Shown here: positions 25,901 to 40,100 of the stretch, in pieces
Position numbering within the stretch: position 1 is the first letter of the stretch
Layout of the letters: the number at the start of each line of letters is the position of its first letter
Assembly (NCBI RefSeq): GCF_051020975.1
Contig: NC_135041.1
Location: 6,088,256-6,152,255, forward strand
Reading direction: 5' to 3'
Length of the DNA stretch: 64,000 bases
Origin: Osmia lignaria lignaria
Lineage: Eukaryota > Arthropoda > Insecta > Hymenoptera > Megachilidae
The notes under the pieces: model-generated
What the model was told of the DNA's origin: nothing
The model's input: only the letters and a program-made list of their open reading frames with translations
The model's database searches: none
Made by a program: the position numbers and the translations under genes

Positions 25901-28900
25901 CATGCATACGTGTTCGAAACTACGGATAAGTACAAGCTCTCCGTGTGAGTGAACGAACGAAAGCGAAACGTTTATTTAATAAAGATATCTGAGGGTTTGG
26001 GATATCATAGGTATTATTCTCTTTTTTTTCTCTTCTTTATCTTTGTGTTGAATGTGCGTGTTTGACTCGGATACAATTGCTTTTAGGTTCACCTATTTAT
26101 ATTCGGAGGCTGCGCAATGGCGGTGATGTAATTATAATGTACTCTTTCTCGTCTTTCTCCTCGTTCGTTTTGTTTAGCGTGAAAAATTTTGATAACAACG
26201 GTGGTATACTCTCTCCTTTTCTTTGTGGGGACGACGAAAAAGAAAAAACCGTACTCTTTACTCGTTAAGATATTAATTACCTAATAATCACGCAGTCATC
26301 CGCATGTACGCACAGAGTTACGCGATCCGTAATAATTAGTATTATCTTTTTTTTTTGTCGTTTTTTTTTCTTGCAAATGCGCCTCTCGTCGCATGGATTA
26401 CAAATGTATCTCCTTAATATGCTTTACTTACGAAACACAAACATTCCGTCGTCTTCTTATATTTTTTTTTTTTCATTTTCATTATTATCTTTTTTTAATG
26501 GTTTTTCTTTTGTTCTTTTTAATTAATATTTTGTTAGATATATTACATACGCATCGTACGATTTCTCAAGCATAGTATTGTCAACAGTTGTGTATATAAT
26601 TTGTTCGTTTCCTCGTTTCATCTTTATATACCTTTCTTGCCTTTGTTAAATGGTTTCCTCTGCTACACGCTCCCGCGATACAGCAAATCTAGAGTCTGAT
26701 GTTTTAAGCAATTCATACTTTCCTTTGGTTCTGCGCCTGTGGTCGGCTACCGGACACAAAAGTACCCGCGGTGACATGTCGCGTTCTCGTCGAACAAGAA
26801 CTACGGAACACTTGACCCTATTACATTGTACGCGTCCCATTTTCTTTTCTCTTTTCCTCTGCTCCCTTTCCCTTGTCCTTTCAAAAACGATCGATCGACT
26901 CACGCAACAAGATCAATCACAGAAAGAAGTATTTATAAATCTCACGCTCTTTTTTACTGTCTACCCCTGGACTGTTGCGAATGAAACGGTAGATTTATTC
27001 AAAAAGCTGTTAATAACTATACTGTTCTCCTTAGATCACTTGCAGGAACTAGTTTACTGAAATATTCGAGAAGAAAAAGAAATGTTTATTATTAAATTTC
27101 CAATAGCCTTCACTTAGGAATATCCTGACTGAAACCCTTAGAGGAACAATACAAGAATTTCATTTTTTCATTTTGAAATCGACCATTTGATGTGCAACAA
27201 CCTAATAATAACTTATCATTTGATCATTCTACGAGATATGTATTTTCCTTCCCCATATTTTCAACCTCTCAGAGACTGTTCTCTGTCCCTAAACAAGACA
27301 GAATAATGAGAAAAACCAAGAGAAATAAGAATATCTATATTCCTACTACTATGAATCGCGTGAAAATTTCCTTTTCATTTATCCAGATGCATCCCCCTCG
27401 TTTCCGTTCTTTTCTTACTTCCGGTTGGCCATATCGACGATAACCGCGGTACCTTTCGTTCTCACACACCGACGAGACTCTTCGGACGTTTAACGAGTAT
27501 AGAGAATAGAAATCGAAATGTCATTTAAAAGAGAAAAATACTGTTGTTATTGGGATCGGTGTAATCACGTGCTTTAGTGTGATTGTTGTATGGGGCGCGT
27601 ATCGTATGTACATACGTGATCACGTAAATGATACTGTACGCTGATGTTAGTGCTCGAAAAAGACGCGCGTGTAACATGTGTGTGGATGTGTGTGTTTATG
27701 TGTACTTTAAAGGGGTAATTATCACAGAATACACGAGATATTTTCATTAAGCTTACGAGATATTAATCGAAGCGGAGAGTAGGAGGAAAAAATTGATGGC
27801 CAGTGTGGTCGACGAGGCGCGATTACCGGCTGACCCGTAAATTCAAAGGTGTCCGGGGGGGTGGAGACACAAAGGCCCGTTCCCGTTTCGTCGACACGCT
27901 TGGCCTGGATACCGAATCGCCAGCCCTTGTTTCGCAATTAGTATGTAAGTACTTAGGCAGCGGAGAAAATAGACACTTTTACAAATGAAGATGGTGGCGA
28001 GATCGCGGACCCGTGTGTTTCTCTCTGCTTTCCCATTTTTCCCCTTTCGTAATCCCTCTATCTATCTTTCATCTGTTGTTTTTTTTTCTTTTTCTTTTTT
28101 CTATACGTCCACGTTACTGACGGCTTTCCTATTTCATTCTCTGTCTTTTGTTTTTAACGCGCTCACGCTTCCGGGCTCGAAAAAACGATCTGGAACGCGT
28201 TCGCGCGCACAAGGAGTATTTTATTCGTCAGGAGTTTTCTAATCGAACGGCACAGATTTGGCCACCTGTATACGTAGATCTAAGCGTTCTAACCGCGTCG
28301 TGGAACATCGCAGTGAGCATGATGTTCGTTAAATGAAACGATTCGAAACATCGTGTCTCTATAAGTGTTCTACAAGTTTCCTTGATTAGGATCGGGCTAC
28401 CGTGAAACCGGTCGGATCCTTGACGCGAAATTACGTGTATAAGAGATAATTTTGATAAAATTACGTAACCATTGAACGAACCTCTATGCGGCTGATCTGT
28501 AAAGGTACGCGTTCGAGTATGGAAAACACCTGGTTCTTCGATATAATCTATATCGTGAGATTGTGGAACGTTCCTTTTCCTGGGTGGCTCTCTATCGTTC
28601 TCTCTTTCTCTCCAAACGAATATCCCGCGCTCGCAGCTACATCAGCATTTAGACACTATACACAATACGTAAGTATATCTAGACGTACTACGTAGTAGAA
28701 ACTTTTTTTTTTTTTTTTGTTTGTTTGTTGGATATAATCGTGTTTAATCTCTGGAATTGTATGTCTGGTCGACCTGTGCGAAGGCCGGAGAGAATGAAAT
28801 TCATTAGATTCTTTTTGTTTAAAGTCGCGTGCAACTTTTGTGCATCGTCGTTAAGTTTCATCTTCTGTTTCCTCGTTTGTTCACAGTTATCTCGGGAGAG

Positions 28901-30831
28901 ATCCGATCGAAGCTTCGTGCGAATAACTGCGACGCGTGCAGCTTTTTTGACAAGCGTCTCCGAAGTTACCGAACGACGTTAAACGCGAAACGAAGGATCA
29001 TCCGTAAACGTACTGTAGCAGATCGAGGGACCATTTAACCCACGTCCGCCCTCGATTTCCTCGAGTTCGTGTTTTCATTTTTCGGGAAGGGGGAAGTCTT
29101 ATGTCGTTCGAGAGCCAACGATCGACGAAACCGAACGTACCGGTGTCCACGAGATGACAACGTTTCATCTATATACAAGAGTAATATCAATGGAGTTATC
29201 AAGCGAATGGACAGAGAAGTATTTAAATGTCCGTTTTCGAAGCTTGCGTTCCACCTCGTCGCGTTTATATACTTGGTTTTGCTCGCTCACACAAAAAGCA
29301 ACGATCGTCGGGAAAAAGTGTCGAAGTTAGATGATTAGTTTTTAATTACCATACAGCTACAACGATATAAAGTTTAATTTCCAAAAAAGTTTGTCCCGTC
29401 GTCGATTCGTAGATACGGTTTCGCGTTCGACGGCCACGACGACCGAGCTCTCGATTTTTAACGATATCGTACGAAAATTGGAAATCGAAGGCGGACGAAG
29501 AAGCGCTCTGTGTTCTTTTTTTTTTTTAATTATTATTTCTTCATGCTTTTCAGACGTCAAAGGGTTATCGAAGCGAGACTAGGGATGATTCACGGACAGT
29601 GTTCGAAGTCTTCGAGCGGACCTCGTTTCATCATTCGCCACAACAATCAGACTCTTACGATCTCTTGTTAATCCTTACGATAAGAACGTAACTTTACATT
29701 ACAATGCCTATTTTTATTACTAACGGCGCGACCCGAGTAACGTCGTGACGCGCCTATTGGTCGTACGCAATGCTATGTTAAACTGTTATTAGAAAAAACT
29801 TCTTCGTCAACAATGTGTTTCACGTATCTACAAGTAAACTCGTCTTCCCGAACAAACGGCCTAAAACGTCGTCTCGCACGAGGGTCTATGTTATAGGTAT
29901 CACGTCTCCCCCCCGTTGCAGCACGATTATTCGCATTTTCAGTATTTCGAAAGCACGACCGTTTCGTTTGCTACCACGGACCCTGATTCGATTATCCTTC
30001 GTTCTCGTAGTGCCATCACGATCCCCGTCGATTGGCTATCCACCGGGATATCCGGAGACTTCGACGAGGCGTGATCGAGCTAAACGCATCGTTACGACTA
30101 AATTCGACTCCTTCTTCCTAACCTTACGAATATTACCAAATATATTGCGTACTGGCAGCACTGTTTCCACGTTTCGCGTCTTTTCGGAACACTCTTCGAT
30201 ACCTAAGGCTCTCCATCCTCCTTCGTCACGGCACTCGTATGAATAATAATTAATCCGTTCCGTGTTTAACCGTGTCCATCGATCACCGTCTTGATCGTCG
30301 TTCCTCTCGAAGCGGCCTTCGAAAGGGCAATCGCCCTTTCATTTCCTCTTTTCCATCTTGCTTCCGATGGACGAACATTAGGGGAGACTCGAATCTCCGT
30401 TCGTTCGAATACGTTGTCTGACACGCTTTCCTTTTGTTTCTCGGTTCGTTTAGGGGACGGGGCTAAAGCTCTGTGATTCGTAAAAAAAGAGAGAAGAACA
30501 CGCTCGACCGGAACGTGTGGTTGCTCAGGGAACAAGAAGAAGGATGTCGATCGGGCGGACGCATCCCTCGTTCCCTCGCTGGCTGACATGGTTAGAACCG
30601 AAAAAGATTCGGCCGATCGTTCTGATCGGCGATTTCTCGTGTAATTTATTCTCGTGTGTGCGTGTGTCTCACGGTGGTGTTATGGACTTCGTTCTCGACA
30701 ACGACGGCCGAACGCTTCTAGTTTCCCCTGTGGACAACGCCCCTCCTGTTCTTCTTCACCTCCGAGCTCTTTCCAAACTCGAAGGACGCATGTCGCTTCG
30801 CTCTCGGCTATTAATGCTGCGTCTCCGAGCT
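25900..30831. other. unc-13: candidate long 3' UTR / downstream region of unc-13
   Basis: This stretch directly follows the unc-13 stop. It is richer in CpG and in T/C runs on the plus strand than the DNA to its left, and has no recognisable frame despite several 60-140-codon ORFs. Neuronal insect genes often have multi-kilobase 3' UTRs, but no signal here fixes the end; AATAAA at 30645-30650 could terminate a short form. Confidence 0.3.
30645..30650 (-). promoter_or_regulatory. candidate proximal polyadenylation signal of unc-13
   Basis: AATAAA on the minus strand lies about 180 nt after the unc-13 stop, with a perfect 7-bp inverted repeat (GCCGATC/GATCGGC, 30611-30629) just beyond it. It is the nearest canonical hexamer I noticed. 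More distal sites are likely for a neuronal gene. Confidence 0.4.
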
Positions 30832-31129
30832 TCAGGTAGGATTAGGCAGAGGTGTTTCCTGTCTGATGTCGCTCTTCAGCTTCACGAATTCCTTCGCTAT
30901 CTCGTCGTTGTTCCTCTGCGAGAGGATCCTCAGGATCGTCCAGCCAGTTTCGTCCATTTGAATTCGTTTGCCGAGCGACAACCAACAGGCGCAAGAACCT
31001 TCCTCGACGATGTCCTTCAGCTGCATCACAGCCACACCGACCAGCCTGTCCTCTCTGGCGAAGCAGTAATCCTTCACGCAGATGTGCAACTCGTAGAAGT
31101 CGAGCTGCTGCTGCTCGTTGCCGATCATG
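30832..31129 (-). CDS. unc-13: unc-13 terminal coding exon: end of C2C and C-terminus
   Basis: Preceded by CCCATGTAG, the exon encodes (F)MIGNEQQQLDFYELHICVK, DYCFAREDRLVGVAVMQLKD, MDETGWTILRILSQRNNDEI and AKEFVKLKSDIRQETPLPNPT, then TAG. The IAKEFVKLKSDIRQ tail is typical of the family. Confidence 0.98.
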
Positions 31130-34100
31130 CTACATGGGAAACGAATAATTAATGTCTCTCACCAAAGAGATCCTCCCGAGTGTCGAGGAATCTGGTTACT
31201 CACAAATCGAAGCTCTCATTGAACTGCGGCGACCAATTATTGCTCTTCGACTTCGTCGACTGCTTCCTCTTCTTTCCGGTCAAGTGCGGACCGATCAGAT
31301 TCACTTCAACGTACGGCCTGAACATTCCTGTCGCAAGCTGCCATTTCAGATCGTTCGCAGCGACCACTGAAACAACAAATTTATCGATAGTACATAAGTT
31401 TCTGTTTCGATCTCGCGTAGAAAGGACGATTACCTTTCACTGTGACCTTTTGTTCGCCGGTTCCAGGATGCGTGAAGAGATCCACCTGAATGCTAACTTC
31501 TCCTACCGAACCTTCATCCGTACCAGCGGTATCTGGAACTTTATAAAAATAAACCAATCAGATTTTCCGTTCAATGGCGAAAATCTAAACGCTAGGTGCT
31601 ACGAGAGAAAAAAAGAGAAAGAGAGCTTTGATCGCTTCTATTCCAGGCTAAAGTTCAAAGTTCTTAGGCTAAGATTCTATGATTGGTATCTAGTTCTAGA
31701 GCAGATTACATGCTCTAACGGTTATGCGTGAGATTCGATCGTTTGTAATATTCGTCGGAAACGACGAGGTCCTTGTTTAATCAGCGTTCTAAAAATATTT
31801 CAAAAGCTATAATACAATAGAATGTGCAAAAAGCATCAGGCCAAGTTGTTTCGTTTCGTCACAAGCTTCATCGTTTCTCGACCATCGGCTGTAAATTTCA
31901 AATATTCTTTAAAAAGTTAGTGCATAAGACTCTGGTGCTGCACTCGATCATCCTTTCTGTAACTTATTTCTAACTAATCAACAACTCCGAGTGTGAAAAG
32001 ATAAAATCGAATAAAGTTGAACAGTTTCTGTAAATGGATATATCGTGTCCTCTTCGAAGAAATTGTTCGGGTGGAAATAGGTGAATGGTGATCGATCAAA
32101 GTCTAAATGTGTATACTTGTACTTGTGTAAAAGCCTTGAACAGCATAATTGAAGGATGCGTAAGTGTAAAGTTGGCAAGGTTCTCGGTAACAGCAGCAAC
32201 AGCGGCGGTAGTGATAGCAGCAGCGCTACCTAATACAACTATCGGTCATCGAGAGGCTCTCAGGACGTTTCATGATTTTTTCTAAGCATTTTCTAATTCA
32301 GGGTTTTCAAATTGCCTCTTCGAAGATCACTTGATGACCCTCGTAATAGTCAGGGTATCAATGAATAAAAGGAGCATTCGTATTATCGTCCTGAGAAGGC
32401 TCGATGAATAATGCAGTAACAAACAGTCCACTACGTCCTAAACGAGCGCCTAGGTTCGAAAGTGACCGGAAGTCAGCCAAGAATTCCCGAGACTTCTGCT
32501 CTAAGGTGGCTAGTGCTCTCTGGTACCTTGTCGACTCTCTCGACGAAGAGAGGGCTTGCTCTGGCGAAGGGGTTCCTCGAGGCTTTCCATACCCTCGGCT
32601 CCTTCCCCTTCGTCGCCACCTCTCTCGCTGCTCATCGAACGTTGACGCTGACGTAGCTGTGACGCTTTGTTCAGTGGCACTGTCGCGATAATTTTTGTTA
32701 CGTCGATTGTATTCGCACGAACTCATACCGTTTGGTATTCGATAGAGTCGCGATTTCAACACGAATCGTAATTTGGGCGAATTTATTATTAGGTCAACTT
32801 TTGTTTTTCATTTCGAATCAGATAAAAGGTATGTGTGCTGAGAAAGAGTGATTTAGGTCAGAGAGATTCTTGATACTCTACATTGCTATGCATTGTAAAA
32901 AATAAAAAAAATAAAATAAAAATAAAATTCGTGTTTTATCGTATGAGCCAGGTTTTAAATGTCAAGTAGAGTATATAAACGATATTATCTAACTTTATAT
33001 CATAAGATTTATTATCATAATTTTATTCGATGGAAAGATTAATTTAAGAACCAGCTCACCTTGGTTAACCTGAGATGTGACGAAGGTCTTGATAAGAGTG
33101 TCCGTCGTTTGCGTGTACAAGCTCAAAGCATATCGCAAGCTCTGTAATTCTGGTGATTTCTCCAAGAAAGCTTTCTTCAGACCATTTCCACCTGCATGGA
33201 AGTACTGTTTGATGGTGTCCAGTGCAACCTCGAGAACAGCGCACTGTTTCGGGGACAGATTCTTCTCAACTTCTTTAGAAATATCCTGCACCCATCAACG
33301 TTATTTTTTATTAAATCGTCGAACGTAAAAAAAATTACAATGCGATTATCAAATCATTACCATTACACCGCTGAGCGCATTCTTCACATCAGGCTTGCCA
33401 CTCATATGGTTCTTGAACAACTTCGACATGTCTTCGATCTTCGCGTTCGCCGCTAGATTCTTTGCGTTATCCGTCAGATTCTTGAACATCATCTACAACA
33501 CATAAATTCACATAAATTTAAACACTCGTACAACGTGTATTCAAATCGAGATGCTTTAAAGTTTGAAAACGTACGCTCTTATCCGACATAGGTGGAAGCA
33601 CGACCGTCTTTTCTAAGATCCTCATAACGATCTTCCATAACTCCTTCAGCAGCCTCTTCAGCACAGTCTTCTCGCAGGATTCAGCATACAACGATAAGCT
33701 TCCATCGAGAAGAACCATCAGAGGACGAAGCACTTCGTCAGCTTCCACTGCTACGTTGTTCCTTTGAGCTGGTTGGGACAGTTGTACTTGTCCGCCACCT
33801 TTGATGGCCAACAACAAATCACCCAGCTCCTTCACCGATGCTGTTATCCTTGGTTCTAGACTCTTCGCGAACAACATAGCCAGATCGTCGAGTGCTCCGT
33901 TCAGTTGCTGCTGAAGTTCCTTCAATATATTCGCCGCGTCCTCTTCCAGTTTCTCTCCACCCATCGATTCGAACATCTTCTCTAATTGCACCCGAAGCTG
34001 CTGAATGTTGTTCATGAGAATGCAAGCCTGAAAGAAGAAAGAAACACGGGTAGACATTGTTCAAATTTTGTTATCCCGAGTATACGTACGATGCGTTCTT

Positions 34101-37100
34101 CCTTCAGGTGACTTGGGAATTCTTTCTTCACGATGTCGGCGTACGCGACCAACACTTTCACTATCGTCTTCGCGAACCTCTTCATATATCTCTTCCAGAT
34201 CTCCGGATCGGGACACTCTAGCTTCGAGACCACGTCGAAGCACTGAGTTAATTGAGTAAAGACGTCGACGACGGAGACGCTGAACAGCGCGTGTTCGCTG
34301 CTCTTTTGGAACTGCAAGCAATTCGTAGATTAATATTAAGTTTGCCAATATTTTGTTACCTTCATCGAAAACGGATGAAACGCTTACTCCGTCCTTCTTG
34401 TCTCTGTTGAAGGCACCATGGAGATATTCCAGTGAGACGTCATCGTTCTCGTTCAGCCACTGCATCACGAACGGCTCGAACCAAGCCGGGTATTCCGGCA
34501 CGGCGCCCTTGTACGGTGGCACATCCTTCACGTAGTTGGTGTGCAACCATTTAACCTTGAAATGAAGGTTCATATAGGCCGAGGATTTGCACAGTCTGTG
34601 TTGTTCGTGCTCCTCGAGCGCGTATTTCATGTCGACCGCGAACAAGGACCACATGGTGGCCGCTGACAGTTGACCGATGTTTAACTCCTGCGGGAACTGA
34701 TTCAAAACAGGCGCGTAACTGTTCTTGTCCTCCTCGATCACCGAGACAATCAACGCGATCAGTTTGTGCCAGAAATCCAACGACTCCAAACTGGGTCCGT
34801 GATCTTCCGCGTCCCTTTTCGCTTCGCTCGGATCCACTTGGAACTCCCTGTTGTAGATGTCGTAGCAATTCTCGAACAGGAACTGATAAGTCGACCGCAG
34901 ACAAGCCTTCACGCAATCCTTCACCACGGTGCTGGCTCTTGGTGGACTGGACAATTCTTGAACCTTCATCCGGAAGAAGGTGATGCTGGTCAATAGGTCG
35001 ACCGTGCTCTTCAGGTCCATCAGTTTCTCCTGGCTCGAAGCCGGGAAGTTGTTTCTGTACATCGACAGGTCGATCCTCAACGAGTTGTGCAGCTGGTCCA
35101 GTAGCTTCACGAATTTCTCTTTCTGCGACGTAATAAATGGTCCGTGAACGAAGGAAAATGTATGTTTCTGTTTTATCGAGTTTCCATAAATTACGAGCGA
35201 GGCAAATGGAAAGGGAAGGTCGCTACGAAAATTATTAGGATTACTAAACCTGTTGTAAAAATATTGCTTCATCAGAGATTTGGTGAAACTCGTTTGCTTT
35301 ATCTGATTAGATTCGAACTGATTTACATAAACTTTGACTTGGTAATACTGCTCGTTTATTATTACCAAGAACAGGTTAGGGTTGAATCTTTCTGTTGAAA
35401 TCGTTTATTTACAGACACGGCAGACTTTCGTTGATAATTCAACGGGATAAGTCGACAGTACTGTTTACGATTGGTGAGAGTATATGGTCCCCGGGGTGGC
35501 CGAAACAGGAATGAACAGACAGTCCGGGGATCAACGAGAAAAATGAAAATCCAAAGGGAAGAAAAAGCACGTGAATCTCGAGGGAAGTTTTACCAACAAG
35601 AGTGTCAAAGACAATACAAGTCAAAGACTGGTATAACATAGTAGATAAAGGTTGTTAAAAATAAAAGCCTTATCTAATGCAATTTTCAACAGCTTCAGCG
35701 TGGCAGTCAATGTATCGATACCATTTATCTTGTCCTTCTTTTTCCCCTGATGAACCTAATTTTATTTCAAGCGATTCAATTTGCCACAAATTTCTTTCGA
35801 CCTTGTTTCGTTAACGTCGAGCACAGCCATTTTTTTACTGGCCCTCAACGAAGATAAAGCTATCGGCTCGTATGTGTGCGTCCGCTATTCTGGAAGACGA
35901 AAGTCATGAATAATTCAAGAACGTTGAAAACAGAAAGCCTCGCCTTTTTGCTTCCCTTTTAGCAACTTTTTCGAAAAATTTGCATCATCCTATTAAAACC
36001 TCTACCCAACGAGCTAGTAAAATCTGCAGCTTTCATTTGCATAGTCAAAAGTGTCTTTGAATATTTGCTCGTTTTACAGGTCTTTAACCAATCGTTTAAC
36101 AGAAACGAACGTATCCATTTTTAATGAAAATATTGAGATTCTGCTTGCCTGGCAATTTGATAAAAAAATAACCGTAATCAGAGCCTCCATCAAAGGTTCG
36201 TTCTGAATAAAAACACCATTGAAGTCCTACATTGGTTAACCGAAGAACATAATCCTTTTTTTTCATTTACAATTTAGATACACACTTTACAATGAAAAAT
36301 ACACCACCAAACATCCAAGTGGACGAAGGTAATTGAGTTGAAGGGGGGAAAAAAATCTTAATTAAAATCTTAATTAGACTGGGCTGTGAAGGTACGTGGT
36401 GTTCTTGGCGTTTTCAATTCCAAGTCCTGGAAAGTTGCGGTGAGAAAGAGGAGGCAGAAAAACGGCCAGTTTAATCAAAGGATTTCGCAATAAAATTGAT
36501 ACAACAACAGGAATACAACTTTTTCAGAATTCATTGGGAAATTGGGAAAAACTGTCGGCTGAATTTGTGTGCAACACTTTGAACTCACCCCGAAATTGCT
36601 GGCAGCGAATCGATCACTGGCCGAGACTGCGGAACTTGCGCTCGTATGGGCATAATACGCGTTTATGTTCGCCAAAAGAGTTGACATTACAGCTGGCACA
36701 CCTGGACATAGATATTTCGTCGAGAGGCAGTGAAAGTGTCTGAAAAATTAATAAAAATTTGATGAGTAAAATAATCTCGACAAATGCCAATGGAATATCC
36801 TTTATCGATGCTCACGTCATAGCTTGGTAGATACTTTCGATGCCGTATCTCATCGCGAATTCGTCGACGAGTTCCTCGCCAGGCGGGTCAAAGTAGACCT
36901 TCCAAGCATCGTCTCCTTTCGCTTGAGGCAACGCGACCACACCGTCGTTTTTCTCGCACAGGCTGTGGAAAAGGTTTTCGTGCAAGCAGGTGTACTGCAC
37001 GTGATAAGGCGCCACCTTTTCTTCTCCTTTGATCTCGACGCTGATGTGCAGCCTGATCGCACCGGACACAGCGCTCTTGTCCGTCCTCTTTTCCAGGTTG

Positions 37101-40100
37101 TACCAGACGTCCATTTCACCGCTCAGAGTTCTTACCTCGATGATGGTCTGCCCGAGGAAATCGTCGCTCTCTCTCGTCAACTTTTGCCGCAGCTTCGACT
37201 TCAGGTCATTGTCCTCGTCCCAAACTCTCACTTTTATCCGATCCGACGAGTTGTGACACTCGCTGCGGATAGGGATTAAATTTCGTTACGGGATCGAGTA
37301 ATTGCTTTAACGTTGATAGCGGTTGCCGATACTCGCGCGTCAACCCGCGAACAACGAAGCCGGCCTAACCGTGGCCGAGAGGCAGGAAACGTACACAACG
37401 CTTTCAATGAAATTGCCAGTTCAATTTTTCAAAGCGAAATGGTTTCGAGTATTGAGAAATAGTAAAAAGAAATAGTCTAAAATTTAAAAAATTTAAAAGT
37501 CTGAAATTATATTGAAATGAAAGATATCTAAGTGGTCCGTTGCTCGAGGGTTAAATTAATTAATGATAGAATCTGAATTTCTGGATCTCTATAAAGTTAA
37601 TCTTTCAAATTTCTAGTTTTTCTCTTGATAGTACGTGACTGGAAGAGTCACGTTATTATAATGACATTACTTACAAGTAGAACTTCTCGTGCCAAACCGG
37701 ATTTAATTCCCTCGGCATCGTCCTGGTTCGTTTCTTCACTTTGCCGACCTGAACCGTCACGTACGGATCAGACGTGCCGCTCTTGTCTTTTGCGATCAAC
37801 CCTTGAGCGCAGATCACTGTGAAAGTTGCGCAAAATCGATCGTTAGATAATCATCTTACCTGTGTTGCCTAACACGATACGCGCTCCACATAATGTTCAG
37901 AAACTCGTCGAATTCACCACTTACTTCTGTTCCCTCGTCACTCTACTTACCCACGAGAAAGTTCAATCAAATTTCACCTCGTTCGATAAAAAAGTTTACC
38001 TGTTGCCCTATCTGAGAAAAACGAGCCTTTCATTCCTATCCCTTTTAATTTTTTAATAAACAGGCTTTCCTGCGATAATTAAATTAACGATGTTATCCAC
38101 GTTTATAAAATTCAATTTCATTACACGATACGCTATATTCCGTCCTCCCGTTTGACCCAGCGATCAAAGTAGCAGTTCATCAAGAGGAGCAACTAAGGAA
38201 GTAGTAAATTTGTGAAATTCACGCGCATACGATGGAAAGAGGATTATACGGTAGATGGTTGAGAAATTTCGTGCGTTAAAACGTGTTACGATCCATTTCA
38301 CGAGGTCGATCCTCTTCACGAGCGCATGGATGATTAGTCGCAATTGTGGATTATGAGTTTCCCAACTGAGCCGCACTTTTCGAAAAGCGATATAACTTTT
38401 AGTGGATCGTCAAGGGATTTTTATTTAAAAATTTCTAAAAAATATAATAAGGGTTAATTGAAGTACAAGACTGTAAATTTGCCAAAATCAAATAGGAGAA
38501 TTTTCTCAATTAAAATTATGCACGGTTTAGTTGTAAACTGAAAACAATGTTTGCAAAGCTTCTCACAATTTTATTTTCCGCCTCGGAAAAGGGGCACGTC
38601 GGTTCTCTGAAAAACTTCTGGCTTGTGCTTTCATTTGCGTGAATTTCGCGGAAACATCGTTTACAGAAGAAATTAATTCCATTTCTCGCTTTAATTACAG
38701 CGTTGCATTCTCGGTTGATGGGCAACAGGTAATTACATCGACTCTCGGTTCAAATAATGTTTATCTTCACTTCAGCGTGGCATGAAAAATTATAACAATT
38801 AAACACCCTTTACACCATATTAAAATTAATGAAAGTTCCATAAAAAATTGTTTCAATCGTGATATCGTCAAATTTTCCGAACAATTTTCCTCTTACTTAA
38901 TTTTCTCATCACCATAAAATACGTCAAGAAACATCAAGATACACTGATTTGGTTTGGTAATGAAATCAAAAAATCGCGGTTTGTAATTAAACGAAACCTA
39001 TCAGGACACGGAAACTCATCGTATTTCCAACATAATTATCATTGATATTTTTAAACGATCATACCGATAGGCTCATGCACATCTAACAACTGAGGTCACG
39101 TTTCTGTTGGCAGCCACCTCGTAAGCGTGCAGAAGCTCGGCGTGAGTCGTGTGGGTAAGTACATTAAACAAATATCGATGGTCTAATCCAAGGTGGCGAT
39201 AGAATTTTTTTCATTGTTTTTATCCAAATTTTATTTATAGGTTTGAGCAACACTTGGTTCCCCAATTGATCACCGCCCTAAAGTAGACCATGCTCGCCAA
39301 ACTAACAATAAGATACACGTGTATATACATGTACATATTATATATACACACACACACACACATAAACATATATTTATCATAGGATCGACGTAAACGTGCT
39401 GCGATTCGAACATCCAGACAGACACACATGCCCATGCTACTAACTCGTTTGAATTCGCACCGCCGATTGCAGCGGGGGAGGAGTAGGACGATCGCCGATG
39501 CTTCTCGTCCTCGACGTACGTCGATTTCATACCTAATCTCATTAAATCTTCCGAGTTGTGGCCACAGTTCACTCCATGATATCGAGAGAGTTTGTGCGTG
39601 TGCTTGTGTGTGTGTTCGTTTGTTTGTTGGCTTACGTATGCGTGTGTGTTTCATTTGGAGCAGCCGTGTCCACGATGACGACCACGAACCACTCCGCGTT
39701 TCAACTATAATCGTCTTGTCGAGATACGATTTTCGGTGGATCGTTCTAATATCCGGTGTGTTCTGTGTGGTCTCGATGTTGCTTTGCCGACGAATCAAAA
39801 CGTCGATACCAGGACGTAATCGCGCGATCAAACTCGCGGCGAGCTTGTTTCACGCGAAGGTCGATTAACGAAGGGTGGCCTAAGGAGCGTCCTCTAAATC
39901 GATACTCTACCAGGGGGGAAGATCGGAGAGAGAAAAGTACTCTAGAACTGGCTACTGGGTAATTGTACGGAAGGGTACTGAATTACGGTCTGCGGTAAAG
40001 GTCGTGCAAACGGGAACCCGGCTATTCGGCGAAAATTAGACGAAATTGTGTAATTACAGCAAGAACATAATTCGGACGTGGCTCGATTCTTTTCGTGACG

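Noticed and set aside
29815..30246. 143-codon plus-strand frame
   Set aside because: Ser/Arg/Pro-rich composition as expected from CpG-rich DNA; it is probably within the unc-13 downstream region.
30517..31152. 211-codon plus-strand frame over the unc-13 C-terminus
   Set aside because: It is antisense to the well-supported terminal unc-13 exon and has no family resemblance.
36824..37279. 151-codon plus-strand frame
   Set aside because: It is the antisense shadow of the unc-13 C2B exon.
39235..39868. Long frames on both strands around the AC repeat
   Set aside because: The Cys/Val or Thr/His runs come from TG/CA simple sequence, and no family match was found.
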